A stretch of 36,072 nt of DNA from Bacillus xiamenensis (GCF_000300535.1 NZ_AMSH01000032.1:1-36072); one strand, 5' to 3'. Shown: positions 26,383 to 35,525, counted from the stretch's first letter. Made by a program: numbers and translations. The notes: generated by a model from the letters alone, not told the origin.

Positions 26383-26883
26383 TTAAGGAGACACCACGAT
26401 TCTTTTGTCATCGTCCCCTGTTTCAAATACTTTCCCATCATGCTTATATTTTTTCAAAATAAAGTGGGTAGTTGTTGAAACAACGGAATCAAGTGTCGAT
26501 AATTTTTCAGATACGAAGCGAGCGATATCAGACATGGATCTTCCTCTAATCACAACAGATAGATCATACACACCTGACATTAAATACACGGACTCCACTT
26601 CCTGAAATCTGTAGATACGTTCAGCAATTTCATCAAAACCGACGCCTCTTTTCGGGGTCACTTTCACATCAATCATCGCTGTAACGCCTTCGTGGCCATC
26701 CACTTTTCGCCAGTCAATCATGGTCGAATAATCAATAATGACTTTTTGATCTTCAAGTTTTTGAATAATGGCTTCGGCTTCTTCTGTTGTGACGCCTGCC
26801 ATTTTGGCAATTGTATTTAAATCGGCACGGCTGTTCTCATCTAAAATCTCTAATATTTCAGTTTCTTTTTCACTTAGTTTCAT
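26383..26883 (-). CDS. alaR: Lrp/AsnC-family regulator AlaR
   Basis: A 166-residue regulator with an N-terminal winged helix-turn-helix (about residues 5-55, ILEILDENSRADLNTIAKMAG) and a C-terminal RAM ligand domain (about 70-150, VESVYLMSGVYDLSVVIRGRS). The B. subtilis protein activates alaT, presumably in response to alanine or related amino acids. It is first in the alaR-alaT operon. ATG 26883 follows AGAGGTG at nine bases. It faces yugF divergently across 170 bases that should hold both promoters. Confidence 0.93.
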   Translation of the reverse strand: MKLSEKETEILEILDENSRADLNTIAKMAGVTTEEAEAIIQKLEDQKVIIDYSTMIDWRKVDGHEGVTAMIDVKVTPKRGVGFDEIAERIYRFQEVESVYLMSGVYDLSVVIRGRSMSDIARFVSEKLSTLDSVVSTTTHFILKKYKHDGKVFETGDDDKRIVVSP

Positions 26884-27008
26884 TTGATTTCACACCTCTG
26901 AATGTAAAAGCTAGTTTTAAAAAATCTTCTGAACATTATAGCACGTTTTTCCCATTATGCTAAGCAGGGAAAAGATTCTAATCGTAGCTTAAAACCCACT
27001 TTTTAGGG

Positions 27009-27014
27009 TACAAT
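27009..27014 (+). promoter_or_regulatory. Probable -10 box of yugF
   Basis: TACAAT, 42 bases before the yugF start. No convincing -35 at 16-18 bases. Confidence 0.4.
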
Positions 27015-27055
27015 ACAGTCACCTAACAGACAGTCAAGTATCGGAGTTGATGAGT

Positions 27056-27880
27056 ATGGACATTGTTCAGCCAGCTTATATGAAAAGTAAATTCGGTTTA
27101 GATATCTATTACGAGCACTATCCAAATGAGGGAAAGAAGACATTGATTTTGATTCATGGTCTCTTCTCATCTACCTTCAGCTATCGAAAGCTCATCCCGC
27201 TTCTGAAACAAGATTTCAATTTAATTGCAATTGATCTGCCTCCATTTGGGCAGTCCGAAAAGTCGAATACGTTCATTTACAGCTATCGCAACATGGCGAA
27301 AATCATTATTGAGCTAGCTGGTTACTTGCAGATTCGGCATGCGATTCTCGTCGGTCATTCCATGGGCGGACAAATTGCCTTATATGCTGCATCTGAGCGT
27401 CCAGACCTATTTGAAAAGGCCGTTCTTTTGTGCAGTTCAGGGTATATGAATAAGTCCAAAAGATCGCTTGTTTACAGCACATATATTCCTTATTTTTATC
27501 TATATCTCAAAAGAAAGCTCTTAAAGCAAGGCATTATGAAAAATTTAACCGCTGTTGTGCATGATCATTCGATTATTGATCAAGAAATGGTGGACGGATA
27601 TTTAAAGCCTTTTTCAGATGATCAAATTTTTAGAGGCATATTTCGCTTGATACGGCACAGGGAAGGCGATTTGACGTCAGATGTGCTAAAGAAAATGGAG
27701 ACACCCGTCCTGCTTATTTGGGGCGTGGAAGACCGAATTGTTCCGATTCAAATTGGCGAAAGGCTACACAAGGATTTGCCGCATTCGACCTTACATGCAC
27801 TAAAAAAAACCGGGCATCTCCTTCCTGAGGAAAATCCGGTCTTTGTGTCTGATCAAATTGGCAGCTTCAGCCTGTCTTAA
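27056..27880 (+). CDS. yugF: Alpha/beta hydrolase YugF
   Basis: A 274-residue alpha/beta hydrolase. Oxyanion loop HGLFSS at 34-39, nucleophile Ser102 in VGHSMGG, acid in WGVEDRIVP and histidine in KTGHLLPEE complete the triad. Substrate unknown; esters are likely. ATG 27056 is chosen because GGAG is nine bases upstream and the length matches the B. subtilis protein; starts at 27047 and 27050 are too close to that site. Its last four bases overlap the stop of convergent yugE. Confidence 0.9.
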   Translation: MDIVQPAYMKSKFGLDIYYEHYPNEGKKTLILIHGLFSSTFSYRKLIPLLKQDFNLIAIDLPPFGQSEKSNTFIYSYRNMAKIIIELAGYLQIRHAILVGHSMGGQIALYAASERPDLFEKAVLLCSSGYMNKSKRSLVYSTYIPYFYLYLKRKLLKQGIMKNLTAVVHDHSIIDQEMVDGYLKPFSDDQIFRGIFRLIRHREGDLTSDVLKKMETPVLLIWGVEDRIVPIQIGERLHKDLPHSTLHALKKTGHLLPEENPVFVSDQIGSFSLS

Positions 27881-28137
27881 CGAGAGCAGGAGCTGCTGTC
27901 TCTTAGGACAAAAAGCTGTTTCGCTATATCTTGACAGCTCTCTATCGGAAGAAGCTGCTCAAATGAGTGATGGTAAATGGCTTGAATCTCTTTTGCTAAA
28001 GATAATGGGTCCTCTGCGTCGTATAAGGCACTGATGACGTCAGCAGGCTCCGTTTCATAAAAGTCCTCTCCATAATGAAAAGGATCCCATGCCTTAATGG
28101 ATTGAATCATCTCTTCTACAGCTTGACTATCTTTCAT
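27877..28137 (-). CDS. yugE: DUF1871-type small protein YugE
   Basis: An 86-residue acidic soluble protein with helices and the stretch WDPFHYGEDFYETEPADVI, typical of a small Bacillus family of unknown function. Start ATG 28137 is taken since it gives the expected length and has GGTGAT upstream; GTG 28146 is an alternative three codons earlier. Divergent from patB, convergent with yugF with stops sharing TTAA. Confidence 0.85.
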   Translation of the reverse strand: MKDSQAVEEMIQSIKAWDPFHYGEDFYETEPADVISALYDAEDPLSLAKEIQAIYHHSFEQLLPIESCQDIAKQLFVLRDSSSCSR

Positions 28138-28220
28138 CGGTATCACCGCTTATAATAAATTTTGTGATGTTTATTTTAGCACAACCAAGAGTGGTTGAAA
28201 AACGGCTAGAGGTGGGTTTC

Positions 28221-29387
28221 ATGAATTTCGACGAACAGATCATACGTAAAGGTTCAAAATCAGTCAAATGGGATCAAGCAGAGTCATTGTTCCTGACAAC
28301 AGATGCGCTGCCGATGTGGGTAGCAGATATGGATTTTAAAGCGCCCCAAGTCGTTCTTGATGCTTTAAAAGAACGATTAGATCATGGCGTATTCGGCTAT
28401 GCCTTTCAGGATCAGGAGACGCAGCAGGCAGTGGCTGACTGGCTCAAAAGAAGACATGGGTGGACCATTCAACCAGATGCTGTCACCTTCACACCAGGTA
28501 TCGTTACAGCTCTTAGTTTTGCTGTACAAGCTTTTACAGCTCCGAATGATGAAGTGGTCATTCAGTCACCCGTTTATACACCCTTCTATCAAATGATTGA
28601 AAGAAATGGACGTATTGTCTCAACCAATCCTTTAAAAATAGAAAACAACCGCTACATGATGGATTTTGATGATTTAGAGAAAAAATTAAGCAGACCAGAG
28701 GCGAAGCTGATGTTCCTTTGTCATCCCCATAATCCTTCAGGGAGAGCTTGGTCTAAAGAGGAATTAAAACGTGTAGGAGACTTGTGTGTGCAGCATGGTG
28801 TAACGGTCGTTTCAGATGAGATTCACTCTGATTTGATGCTTTACGGGAAGCCGCATGTGCCATTTGCCAGTCTTTCTGATGAGATAGCAGGCATCACAGT
28901 CACGTGTATTGCACCAAGTAAAACTTTTAATTTAGCTGGACTTCAAGCATCTGCCATTATCATTTCTGATGAAGAAAAAAGAACCCTTTTTACCAGTGAA
29001 TTGCAAAGAAACGGATTATCCAAACTGAATGCATTTGCAATCCCTGCGATGGAAGCGGCCTATCGCCACGGGGATGAGTGGCTTGATTCACTTGTTCTTT
29101 ATCTCGAAAAGAATATGAAGATCGCAATGGAGTATATTGACGAACATCTTCCTAATATGCGTTATATGAAACCAGATGCTTCTTATTTACTTTGGCTGGA
29201 CATTCGTGATTATCAATTCACTCAGGCGGAATTGAAACGGAATTTGCTAAAAAAGGGCAAGGTGATACTAGAGCTTGGGCACGTGTATGGGCATGAAGGA
29301 GACGGCTTTATTCGAATGAATCTCGGCTGTCCTGCCGGAACGGTGAAAGAAGGTCTGAAACGCCTTCATCAAGCGTTCACCCAGTAA
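28221..29387 (+). CDS. patB: Cystathionine beta-lyase PatB (MalY-type aminotransferase)
   Basis: A 388-residue PLP enzyme of the MalY/PatB group, which cleaves C-S bonds of cystathionine and cysteine conjugates, giving homocysteine, pyruvate and ammonia. Schiff-base lysine is Lys234 in APSKTFNLAGLQ; CHPHNPSGR and VSDEIHSDL are conserved PLP contacts. The start ATG 28221 has GAGGTGGG eight bases upstream; the open frame extends 19 codons further without support. Monocistronic, ending in the terminator at 29410-29438. Confidence 0.94.
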   Translation: MNFDEQIIRKGSKSVKWDQAESLFLTTDALPMWVADMDFKAPQVVLDALKERLDHGVFGYAFQDQETQQAVADWLKRRHGWTIQPDAVTFTPGIVTALSFAVQAFTAPNDEVVIQSPVYTPFYQMIERNGRIVSTNPLKIENNRYMMDFDDLEKKLSRPEAKLMFLCHPHNPSGRAWSKEELKRVGDLCVQHGVTVVSDEIHSDLMLYGKPHVPFASLSDEIAGITVTCIAPSKTFNLAGLQASAIIISDEEKRTLFTSELQRNGLSKLNAFAIPAMEAAYRHGDEWLDSLVLYLEKNMKIAMEYIDEHLPNMRYMKPDASYLLWLDIRDYQFTQAELKRNLLKKGKVILELGHVYGHEGDGFIRMNLGCPAGTVKEGLKRLHQAFTQ

Positions 29388-29409
29388 TCCAAATAAAACC
29401 ATTTCTATC

Positions 29410-29438
29410 AAAAGAACATCCTAGCGGGTGTTCTTTTT
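29410..29438 (+). terminator. Terminator after patB
   Basis: AAAAGAACATCC pairs with GGGTGTTCTTTT (one GU) with a four-base loop and continuing Ts. Confidence 0.88.
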
Positions 29439-29483
29439 AAAGAAAAAAACCCTCCTATTATCATATCTACTTTGTACATGAAA

Positions 29484-29492
29484 TGATATAAT
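29484..29492 (+). promoter_or_regulatory. Extended -10 promoter of kinB
   Basis: TGATATAAT, a perfect -10 with the TGn extension, 38 bases upstream of the kinB start. The -35 is poor, as is common for extended -10 promoters. Confidence 0.6.
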
Positions 29493-29529
29493 GAGAGGAA
29501 TTACAATTATTTACGAGGAGAGCATTTAA

Positions 29530-30822
29530 ATGGAAATGTTCAAGGATTTTCTGCTCCATGTATCTTTTATTCTATTTCCAATCTTTTTATATCATGCACT
29601 ATGGCTAAGCCGGACCCCTGCTCATTTCCCTAAAACGAATAAACTGCTCATCACAATATTTGCATCCATTTCATCAGCACTATGTATTATGTATCCAGTT
29701 GGTTCGATTTTAGATTTGCAGACTGGGCTTCAATCGATTCCCCTTGTACTAGCCATTTTATATGGAGGATACACCGCTGGAATCGTCGCCATCTTGGCCA
29801 GTTCAACCGTAAAGTTCGTGATGTATGGTTCTTTTTTATGGGTTGGACTGATTGTTGTACCGATTTACTTTTTCGTTCCTTTCCTACTTTACCGGAAATG
29901 GCGCCAATATCCGAAGCCGAAAAAGCTGCTATACGGAGCACTTATTGGTTTATCAAAAGGGGTGTTTATTTACATTGGGCTGCTTGTAGTCAGCTTACTG
30001 GAGTACAGCCCGGCTTTTATTATGCAGCAAAAGTTCCTTGAGTTATTTTTCTCAACTCTTTACTACATATTCTTTCTTGTGCTAAGCATTTATTGCATTG
30101 AATTCGTGAAAGAAAATGCACAAATGAGAACACAGCTCGTCCAATCAGAGAAGCTGACGATTGTAAGTGAGCTTGCGGCAAGCGTCGCCCATGAAGTACG
30201 CAATCCACTGACAGTTGTGAGAGGGTTTATTCAGCTGCTCTTTTCAAGTGACAATGCGAAAGAGCCGTCGACCAATAAAGATTATAAAAATCTCGTTTTA
30301 TCTGAACTAGACCGCGCGCAAGATATTATCACGAGTTATCTTGATATTGCGAAACAAAATTATTATCAAATTGAATCTCTCAATTTATCTAAATTACTTG
30401 AAGAATGTGCATCGCTGATGACATCCTACGCTAATTTTAAATCGGTCACCATTCATCAATCCATTGAACCAGACCTATACATTCAAGGTGATGAAACGAA
30501 GATCAAGCAAGTGATGATTAATTTAATCAAAAATGCGATTGAAGCAGCACCCGAACACGAAGGAAAAGTTGAACTTTTTGCTTCAAAAGAGAATCATCGA
30601 ATCTGCCTTTATTTCGTTGATAACGGTGTAGGTATGACAGAAAGCCAAATGAAAAAGCTTGGCGAACCTTATTACACGTTGAAAAATAAAGGAACTGGGC
30701 TTGGGCTGACCGTGACATTTTCCATCATCGAAAATCACCATGGAACGATTCGTTTCAAAAGCTCGCTTCAGTCTGGTACAACGGTCACCGTGAAGTTTCC
30801 TGAAGATACAAGAAGAAAATGA
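29530..30822 (+). CDS. kinB: Sporulation sensor histidine kinase KinB
   Basis: A 430-residue membrane kinase feeding phosphate into the Spo0F-Spo0B-Spo0A phosphorelay. Six hydrophobic helices (residues 5-195) form a 5TM-type sensor. The phospho-acceptor is His221 in SVAHEVRNPLTVV; the ATPase domain shows N box INLIKNAIEAAP, G1 DNGVGMTE and G2 GTGLGLTVT. The start ATG 29530 follows GAGGAGAG at eight bases. kapB and kapD follow nearby, but a small minus-strand gene lies between kinB and kapB. Confidence 0.95.
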   Translation: MEMFKDFLLHVSFILFPIFLYHALWLSRTPAHFPKTNKLLITIFASISSALCIMYPVGSILDLQTGLQSIPLVLAILYGGYTAGIVAILASSTVKFVMYGSFLWVGLIVVPIYFFVPFLLYRKWRQYPKPKKLLYGALIGLSKGVFIYIGLLVVSLLEYSPAFIMQQKFLELFFSTLYYIFFLVLSIYCIEFVKENAQMRTQLVQSEKLTIVSELAASVAHEVRNPLTVVRGFIQLLFSSDNAKEPSTNKDYKNLVLSELDRAQDIITSYLDIAKQNYYQIESLNLSKLLEECASLMTSYANFKSVTIHQSIEPDLYIQGDETKIKQVMINLIKNAIEAAPEHEGKVELFASKENHRICLYFVDNGVGMTESQMKKLGEPYYTLKNKGTGLGLTVTFSIIENHHGTIRFKSSLQSGTTVTVKFPEDTRRK

Positions 30823-31002
30823 TCAATCCATTTTTTTTGTCCTTTTTTCATCTATCTGCTCCTGCTTCTTAGAAGCACGAACGATCAGACGAAAACAAAT
30901 AAATGCAGCCATAAAGAAAAGCACCGTGGTAATCGCCGCTGGGATGTACTCCCTTTTATCTTCAGGAAAATACAGTAGAAAGAGTGCGATGAACGACATC
31001 AT
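30823..31002 (-). CDS. Small membrane protein (59 residues) between kinB and kapB
   Basis: A 59-residue protein with a short hydrophobic N-terminus and a membrane helix (about 20-44), then a highly charged tail (ASKKQEQIDEKRTKKMD). AAGGGGG stands about nine bases before ATG 31002 (a second ATG at 30999 is possible). The longer open frame to 31194 overlaps kapB and is not used. Its stop abuts the kinB stop exactly. No family recognised. As it is transcribed against kinB and kapB, it would interrupt or be antisense to a kinB-kapB transcript. Confidence 0.58.
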   Translation of the reverse strand: MMSFIALFLLYFPEDKREYIPAAITTVLFFMAAFICFRLIVRASKKQEQIDEKRTKKMD

Positions 31003-31092
31003 TCGCCATTCCCCCTTTTGCTCGTTTACTTCACTATATTGGCTAAAAGAAAGGAAATACCTTCTTATATGAAGGAAATGGAGGAATTTCAC

Positions 31093-31485
31093 ATGACAGA
31101 CATTCAGATTGGACAAACGGTGAAAGGTTTTTACAAAACAGGTGTTTATATTGGGGAAGTGACAGCCGTTAAACCATCCACTTATCTCGTTCAAGTAAAA
31201 GCGGTTTTAACGCATCCAACTCAAGGAGACCTGCATCACCCTAAAGAAGCGGACGTGCCTTTTTTTCAGGAGAGGCGAGCTTTGGCCTTTAGGGAACAGA
31301 CGAATATCCCTCATCATATGGTGAAGCCTTATGATGGTGACATCCCTGATTATCAAGTGTCACTGAAAGAAGCCGTAGACAAATTGAAAAAAGGGCTCAG
31401 TGCGGATGATTCCAAATGGGCTGAAAAATCAAGAACGTGCCTCTCTTCTCTTGAAAAAGATTATTTTCCAGAAGACGCCCGCTAG
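31093..31485 (+). CDS. kapB: Kinase-associated protein KapB
   Basis: A 130-residue lipoprotein-free, soluble protein of the KapB family, required for KinB signalling to sporulation in B. subtilis. The N-terminus MTDIQIGQTVKGFYKTGVYI and VQVKAVLTHPTQGDLHHP are characteristic. ATG 31093 follows GGAGG at eight bases. Its stop codon overlaps the kapD stop in the palindrome CTAG. Confidence 0.9.
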   Translation: MTDIQIGQTVKGFYKTGVYIGEVTAVKPSTYLVQVKAVLTHPTQGDLHHPKEADVPFFQERRALAFREQTNIPHHMVKPYDGDIPDYQVSLKEAVDKLKKGLSADDSKWAEKSRTCLSSLEKDYFPEDAR

Positions 31486-32099
31486 TCTGTCGAATCAAAA
31501 AAGTGAGAGAAGTCAATGAGTTCACCAATTTTGGTTGTTTGCGGATTTTCCACATAGGATCGGTCTTTTTCAAAAAGGGTGAATAGCTGGTAAGTGGTCA
31601 TGGCATCATCAAGTGCTTTATGATGCTGACCAGCTCCATCACTGCCGTATTCCTTTGCCGCTTTTCGAAGTCCTGTGAGAGTTCTATCCCCAAAGAAGGT
31701 TTTATATTCAAAGGCGAGATCCCGCAGCTTTCCCTTAAAAGGAAAAGCAATATGATTGAGCATGCAGTTTTGCTTCAGCACCTTCATGTCCATATTTCCC
31801 CAAGTGATAATCTCACAGCCTTCTCCCCCATCAAGTGACACGAGCTTCTCAATAAACGTCTCAAATGAAACCCCGTTCTCTACGTCTTGCTGCGTAATGC
31901 CGAGGAACGATTTACAGCGCTTTGTTAGCTTCGGAAACTTTTTCGGTTTGACGTAGCTTGAGAATGTGTCTATGATCGTTTCATTTGATGCTTTCACTAC
32001 TCCAGCTTCAATGATTTCAGGGAAAAAATTTTGTGGATGATATTTTCCATCAGGCATCGTAAATTCAAAATCGACCACAAGCAGCGTCTTCTGTTCCAT
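31482..32099 (-). CDS. kapD: KapD, DEDD-type 3'-5' exonuclease-like inhibitor of the KinB pathway
   Basis: A 205-residue protein with an RNase T/DEDDh exonuclease fold: VVDFEFTM (residues 8-15) for motif I, TWGNMDMKVL for motif II and HHKALDDAMTTYQL for motif III. In B. subtilis KapD inhibits KinB-dependent sporulation and affects biofilm and spore-crust traits. ATG 32099 follows GAGGTGA at six bases; an upstream in-frame start at 32132 lacks a ribosome site. It faces kapB tail to tail and yuxJ head to head. Confidence 0.92.
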   Translation of the reverse strand: MEQKTLLVVDFEFTMPDGKYHPQNFFPEIIEAGVVKASNETIIDTFSSYVKPKKFPKLTKRCKSFLGITQQDVENGVSFETFIEKLVSLDGGEGCEIITWGNMDMKVLKQNCMLNHIAFPFKGKLRDLAFEYKTFFGDRTLTGLRKAAKEYGSDGAGQHHKALDDAMTTYQLFTLFEKDRSYVENPQTTKIGELIDFSHFFDSTD

Positions 32100-32220
32100 C
32101 AGTCTCACCTCACTTTTTCGTCTGTTTTTCATCCTGCTACCATTATATTAAGACGGACTTTGAAATCACTTCATTTTTGCGAAAATAATGCAGATTCACT
32201 ATGCCCAACCTATTCATCAG

Positions 32221-32249
32221 ATGAAAGATCGTTTATTTTCCTTTATAAT
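32221..32249 (+). promoter_or_regulatory. Sigma-A promoter of yuxJ
   Basis: ATGAAA, 17-base spacer, TATAAT. The -10 is perfect, the -35 has four of six consensus bases; the -10 ends 30 bases before the GTG start. Confidence 0.65.
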
Positions 32250-32278
32250 TATTAAGGAACACGAAATAAATAAAGAAG

Positions 32279-33496
32279 GTGGTCCCTATCACAAACAGGA
32301 AGAGAAACTTGTACATCATGTGGTTTGTGAACTTTTTTGTATCTGCCAGCATTACGATGATCGTCCCTTTTTTATCACTTTACATAGAATCTCTTGATAG
32401 TAGCTACTCGAATGAATTTGTTCAAAGATGGAGCGGCTATGTCTTTGGGATCACGTTTTTAACGGCCTTTCTCATTTCTCCTATTTGGGGGCGGATTGGT
32501 GACCGCCATGGCTATAAAAAGATTTTGCTCATTAACGGCATCGGGATTGCCACAAGCATTTTATTAATGGGGCTTGTTCAAACCGTTTATCAGCTATTCG
32601 CACTTCGGCTCTTCATGGGGCTTGTGACTGGTTTTATCTCAACTTCGATGGCGCTGATTTCTGCGCAAACTGAAAAGGCAACAGCCGGTAAAACCCTTGG
32701 AACAATGCAAATGAGTAATGTGGCTGGCGGATTATTCGGTCCATTGATGGGCGGATTCATGGCAGACAGTGTCGGATTCATTTATACATTTTTCTTAACA
32801 GCCGCTGTCATTTATGTGTCGGCAATTGTCATTATTTTCGGTGTGAAAGAACAGCCAATCCGTTCAAAAGGAGCAAAGCGTGTTTCTTACTCACGGAAGG
32901 AAGTCCTTGTCCATATGTTCAAACAGCCTTTGCTTGTGGTTACCATGCTGTTAACGTTTATTACGCAAGTAGGGAACTTTAGCATTCAGCCGCTTTTAGC
33001 TTTATACATTCACGATTTACATGGACCGGTCAATCTAGCCTTTTATGCGGGGCTGGCGTTTTCTGCAACAGGACTTGGCAATTTGCTGTTTACGCGGAAA
33101 TGGGGAGATCTTGGGGATCGAATCGGTCACGATAAGGTGCTGCTTGCCCTTCTCATCCTCTCCTCCATTTTATTCATCCCACAAGCGATGGCGGATTCCT
33201 ACGGGATGTTAGTGATCTTCCGTTTCTTATACGGGATGGCACTAGGCGGGATTATCCCGTGTACGACGGCGTATATTCGCATCAAAGCACCTGCCTCTAT
33301 GCAAGGGGAAGTGCTCGGTTACAATGTCAGCTTCCGTTTTCTCGGAAATGTTGTTGGTCCAGTGATCGGCGGCATTGTCGCAAGTCATTACGGGATTCCA
33401 GCTGTCTTTTATGTCACCGCCGGTATTTTCCTTTTTGGGGCATTATTTTTATGGGTGGTCCGCTCACAATCAAAGACAAGAGAGAGGAGTGTCTGA
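32279..33496 (+). CDS. yuxJ: MFS multidrug-type exporter YuxJ
   Basis: A major facilitator protein of up to 405 residues with 12 hydrophobic helices. The family loop GRIGDRHGYKKILL lies between helices 2 and 3, and an equivalent one (GDLGDRIGHDKVLL) between 8 and 9, as in drug:H+ antiporters. The substrate is unknown. The start is uncertain: GTG 32279 keeps the conserved-looking NRKRNLYIMW but is too close to the AAGAAGG site. TTG 32306 (with AGGAAGAG upstream) and ATG 32318 (392 residues) are alternatives. Confidence 0.88.
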   Translation: MVPITNRKRNLYIMWFVNFFVSASITMIVPFLSLYIESLDSSYSNEFVQRWSGYVFGITFLTAFLISPIWGRIGDRHGYKKILLINGIGIATSILLMGLVQTVYQLFALRLFMGLVTGFISTSMALISAQTEKATAGKTLGTMQMSNVAGGLFGPLMGGFMADSVGFIYTFFLTAAVIYVSAIVIIFGVKEQPIRSKGAKRVSYSRKEVLVHMFKQPLLVVTMLLTFITQVGNFSIQPLLALYIHDLHGPVNLAFYAGLAFSATGLGNLLFTRKWGDLGDRIGHDKVLLALLILSSILFIPQAMADSYGMLVIFRFLYGMALGGIIPCTTAYIRIKAPASMQGEVLGYNVSFRFLGNVVGPVIGGIVASHYGIPAVFYVTAGIFLFGALFLWVVRSQSKTRERSV

Positions 33497-33519
33497 TATG
33501 TCATCAGATACTCTTTTTT
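33487..33519 (+). terminator. Terminator after yuxJ
   Basis: GAGTGTCTGAT pairs with ATCAGATACTC (one GU) and is followed by six Ts. The yuxJ stop lies inside the stem. Confidence 0.88.
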
Positions 33520-33575
33520 CATCTCTAGATGCCTAGTTTACTAGACTTCACATCCATTCTTTTCTAAAAATAACC

Positions 33576-33604
33576 TTCTCGTATTCGCAAAAGAATGGTA
33601 CGAT
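33576..33604 (+). promoter_or_regulatory. Promoter of pbpD
   Basis: TTCTCG, 17-base spacer, TACGAT, with a TGG extended -10. The first in-frame ATG (33605) directly follows the -10, which rules it out and supports the start at 33638. Confidence 0.6.
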
Positions 33605-33637
33605 ATGGCTAGAAATCTGAAGAAAGTGAGTGACCTC

Positions 33638-35506
33638 ATGTTTCGTGCAATCATTGGTTGGTTATTACTTGCTGCCCTCATCCCATTATTTGTTCTGACT
33701 TTTTATCTATCAAAGGAAGAAGCTGCAAGTGTAAAGCCTGTTAACGAAGTGCTTGATCAAAAAATCAAGCTGGAAAAGATAGATTTTTCCCAAAACAGTT
33801 ATATGTATGATCGAGATGGTTCTCTTATCTCCGAGATCGTATCGAATGATGAGAACCGTGTTTTCGTGAAATACGACAAAATTCCTGATTCCGTGAAGGA
33901 ACTGTTCCTCCGCTCAGAGGACCGCAATTTTTATGACCATAAAGGCATTGACTTTATGGGGGTTGTTCGTGCACTTGCCGCAAATGTCAAAAACCATGGC
34001 ATTAGCCAAGGCGCCAGTACGATCACACAGCAGTTATCCCGCAACCTCTATTTAAGCCATGAACGTTCGTTCAGCCGAAAGTTTACAGAACTGCTCTATT
34101 CCTATGAACTAGAGCGGAAATTCACAAAAGATGAAATTCTCGAAAGCTATTTAAATACGATTTATTTTAGTAATGGTGTTTACGGTGTGGGTTCTGCGGC
34201 TAGTTACTATTTTGACAAGCCGCTTAGCTCTTTATCGCTTGCTCAGATGGCATTTATCTCTGCTATTCCAAACAATCCAACGCTGTATGACCCATTGAAA
34301 CAATTCAAGCACACAAAGAAACGCCAAGAACGGCTGCTCGGTATCTTGAAAAAAGATGACGTCATCACCAAGAAGCAGTACAACAAAGCAGTCAAAGAAA
34401 AAATCAGCTTGTCCGTAAGTGAAAAGAAAAATCTTTATCCTGACTATGTGACGTACGCTAATGAGGAATTTACCGACCTTGTGTCTGATCAGGAAGGCTT
34501 TACAAAACGATTGAAGAAGGCCAAAACAGCAGGAGCAAAAAAGGCGATTCAAAAGGAATTATCCGAAAAGGTCAGTGCCCTGCTTCAGAATGGCGTGAAG
34601 ATTTATACAGCACTCGATCCTTCCTTGCAGCAAAGAGCGGTTTATCAGCTCAATGCTCAATTGCCTTATCAAGGTGTGGAAGGCGGTTCAGCAGTCATTA
34701 ACCACCAAACCCATCAAATCGTCGCACTGGCTGGCGGGAAGAATTATAAAAAGTTTGATTTCAATTACGCTTATCAAGCGCAAAGACAACCAGGTTCCGC
34801 AATTAAGCCGCTGTTAGATTATGGCCCTTATATTGATCAAACCGGTGCGACCGCATCAAGTAAAATCAGTGCCGGCAAGTTTTGCAGCAGCGGATACTGC
34901 CCGCAAAACTACAACCATAAAACGTATGGAACGGTGACTCTTGAAACCGCCTTTAAGAATTCTTACAATACACCAGCGATCCGAATGCTTGATACAGTCG
35001 GTGTCAATAAAGGCTTCAGCTATTTAGAAAAGTTCTCATTCGAACATATTGTAGCGGATGATTACCGCCTCCCTTCTGCACTTGGAGGATTTACAAAAGG
35101 CTTCTCGCCGTTAGAAATGACCGATGCGTATACCGTGTTTGGCAATCAAGGTGCCTATACGCGAAATCACTCCATTACAAAGGTCACAGACTTAAATGGC
35201 AAAACCCTTTATAAGTGGAAAGAATCGCCGAAGCAGGTCTATTCGCAGCGGACAAATGAAACGATGCGCAAACTGCTTGCCTCCGTTGTGAAAAGTGGAA
35301 CAGGGAAAAAAGCGAATTTCAATTCTCCATACATCGGTGGTAAAACAGGAACATCTAACGACTACAAAGATATTTGGTTTGTCGGACTCACGGATCAATA
35401 CACAATGGGTGTATGGGTCGGAAGAGATAGAGGAACCGTTGAATCTATTTATAGCTCAAGCCCGCACTTACGTATTTGGAAAAACACAATGCAATATGCC
35501 AGATAA
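33638..35506 (+). CDS. pbpD: Penicillin-binding protein 4 (PbpD), bifunctional class A
   Basis: A 622-residue class A PBP that polymerises and cross-links peptidoglycan at the outer membrane face. Membrane anchor at residues 4-24. The glycosyltransferase domain carries Glu94 in RSEDRNFYDHKG and GASTITQQLSRNL. The transpeptidase domain has Ser387 in PGSAIKP, S442-Y-N444 and Lys569 in GGKTGTS. Start chosen by the promoter position and by similarity to B. subtilis PbpD, which begins at an equivalent point; only a modest ribosome site (AAAGTGAG) is seen. yuxK follows 19 bases downstream and is probably cotranscribed. Confidence 0.95.
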   Translation: MFRAIIGWLLLAALIPLFVLTFYLSKEEAASVKPVNEVLDQKIKLEKIDFSQNSYMYDRDGSLISEIVSNDENRVFVKYDKIPDSVKELFLRSEDRNFYDHKGIDFMGVVRALAANVKNHGISQGASTITQQLSRNLYLSHERSFSRKFTELLYSYELERKFTKDEILESYLNTIYFSNGVYGVGSAASYYFDKPLSSLSLAQMAFISAIPNNPTLYDPLKQFKHTKKRQERLLGILKKDDVITKKQYNKAVKEKISLSVSEKKNLYPDYVTYANEEFTDLVSDQEGFTKRLKKAKTAGAKKAIQKELSEKVSALLQNGVKIYTALDPSLQQRAVYQLNAQLPYQGVEGGSAVINHQTHQIVALAGGKNYKKFDFNYAYQAQRQPGSAIKPLLDYGPYIDQTGATASSKISAGKFCSSGYCPQNYNHKTYGTVTLETAFKNSYNTPAIRMLDTVGVNKGFSYLEKFSFEHIVADDYRLPSALGGFTKGFSPLEMTDAYTVFGNQGAYTRNHSITKVTDLNGKTLYKWKESPKQVYSQRTNETMRKLLASVVKSGTGKKANFNSPYIGGKTGTSNDYKDIWFVGLTDQYTMGVWVGRDRGTVESIYSSSPHLRIWKNTMQYAR

Positions 35507-35525
35507 AACAGGAGGTTTAACTGTC

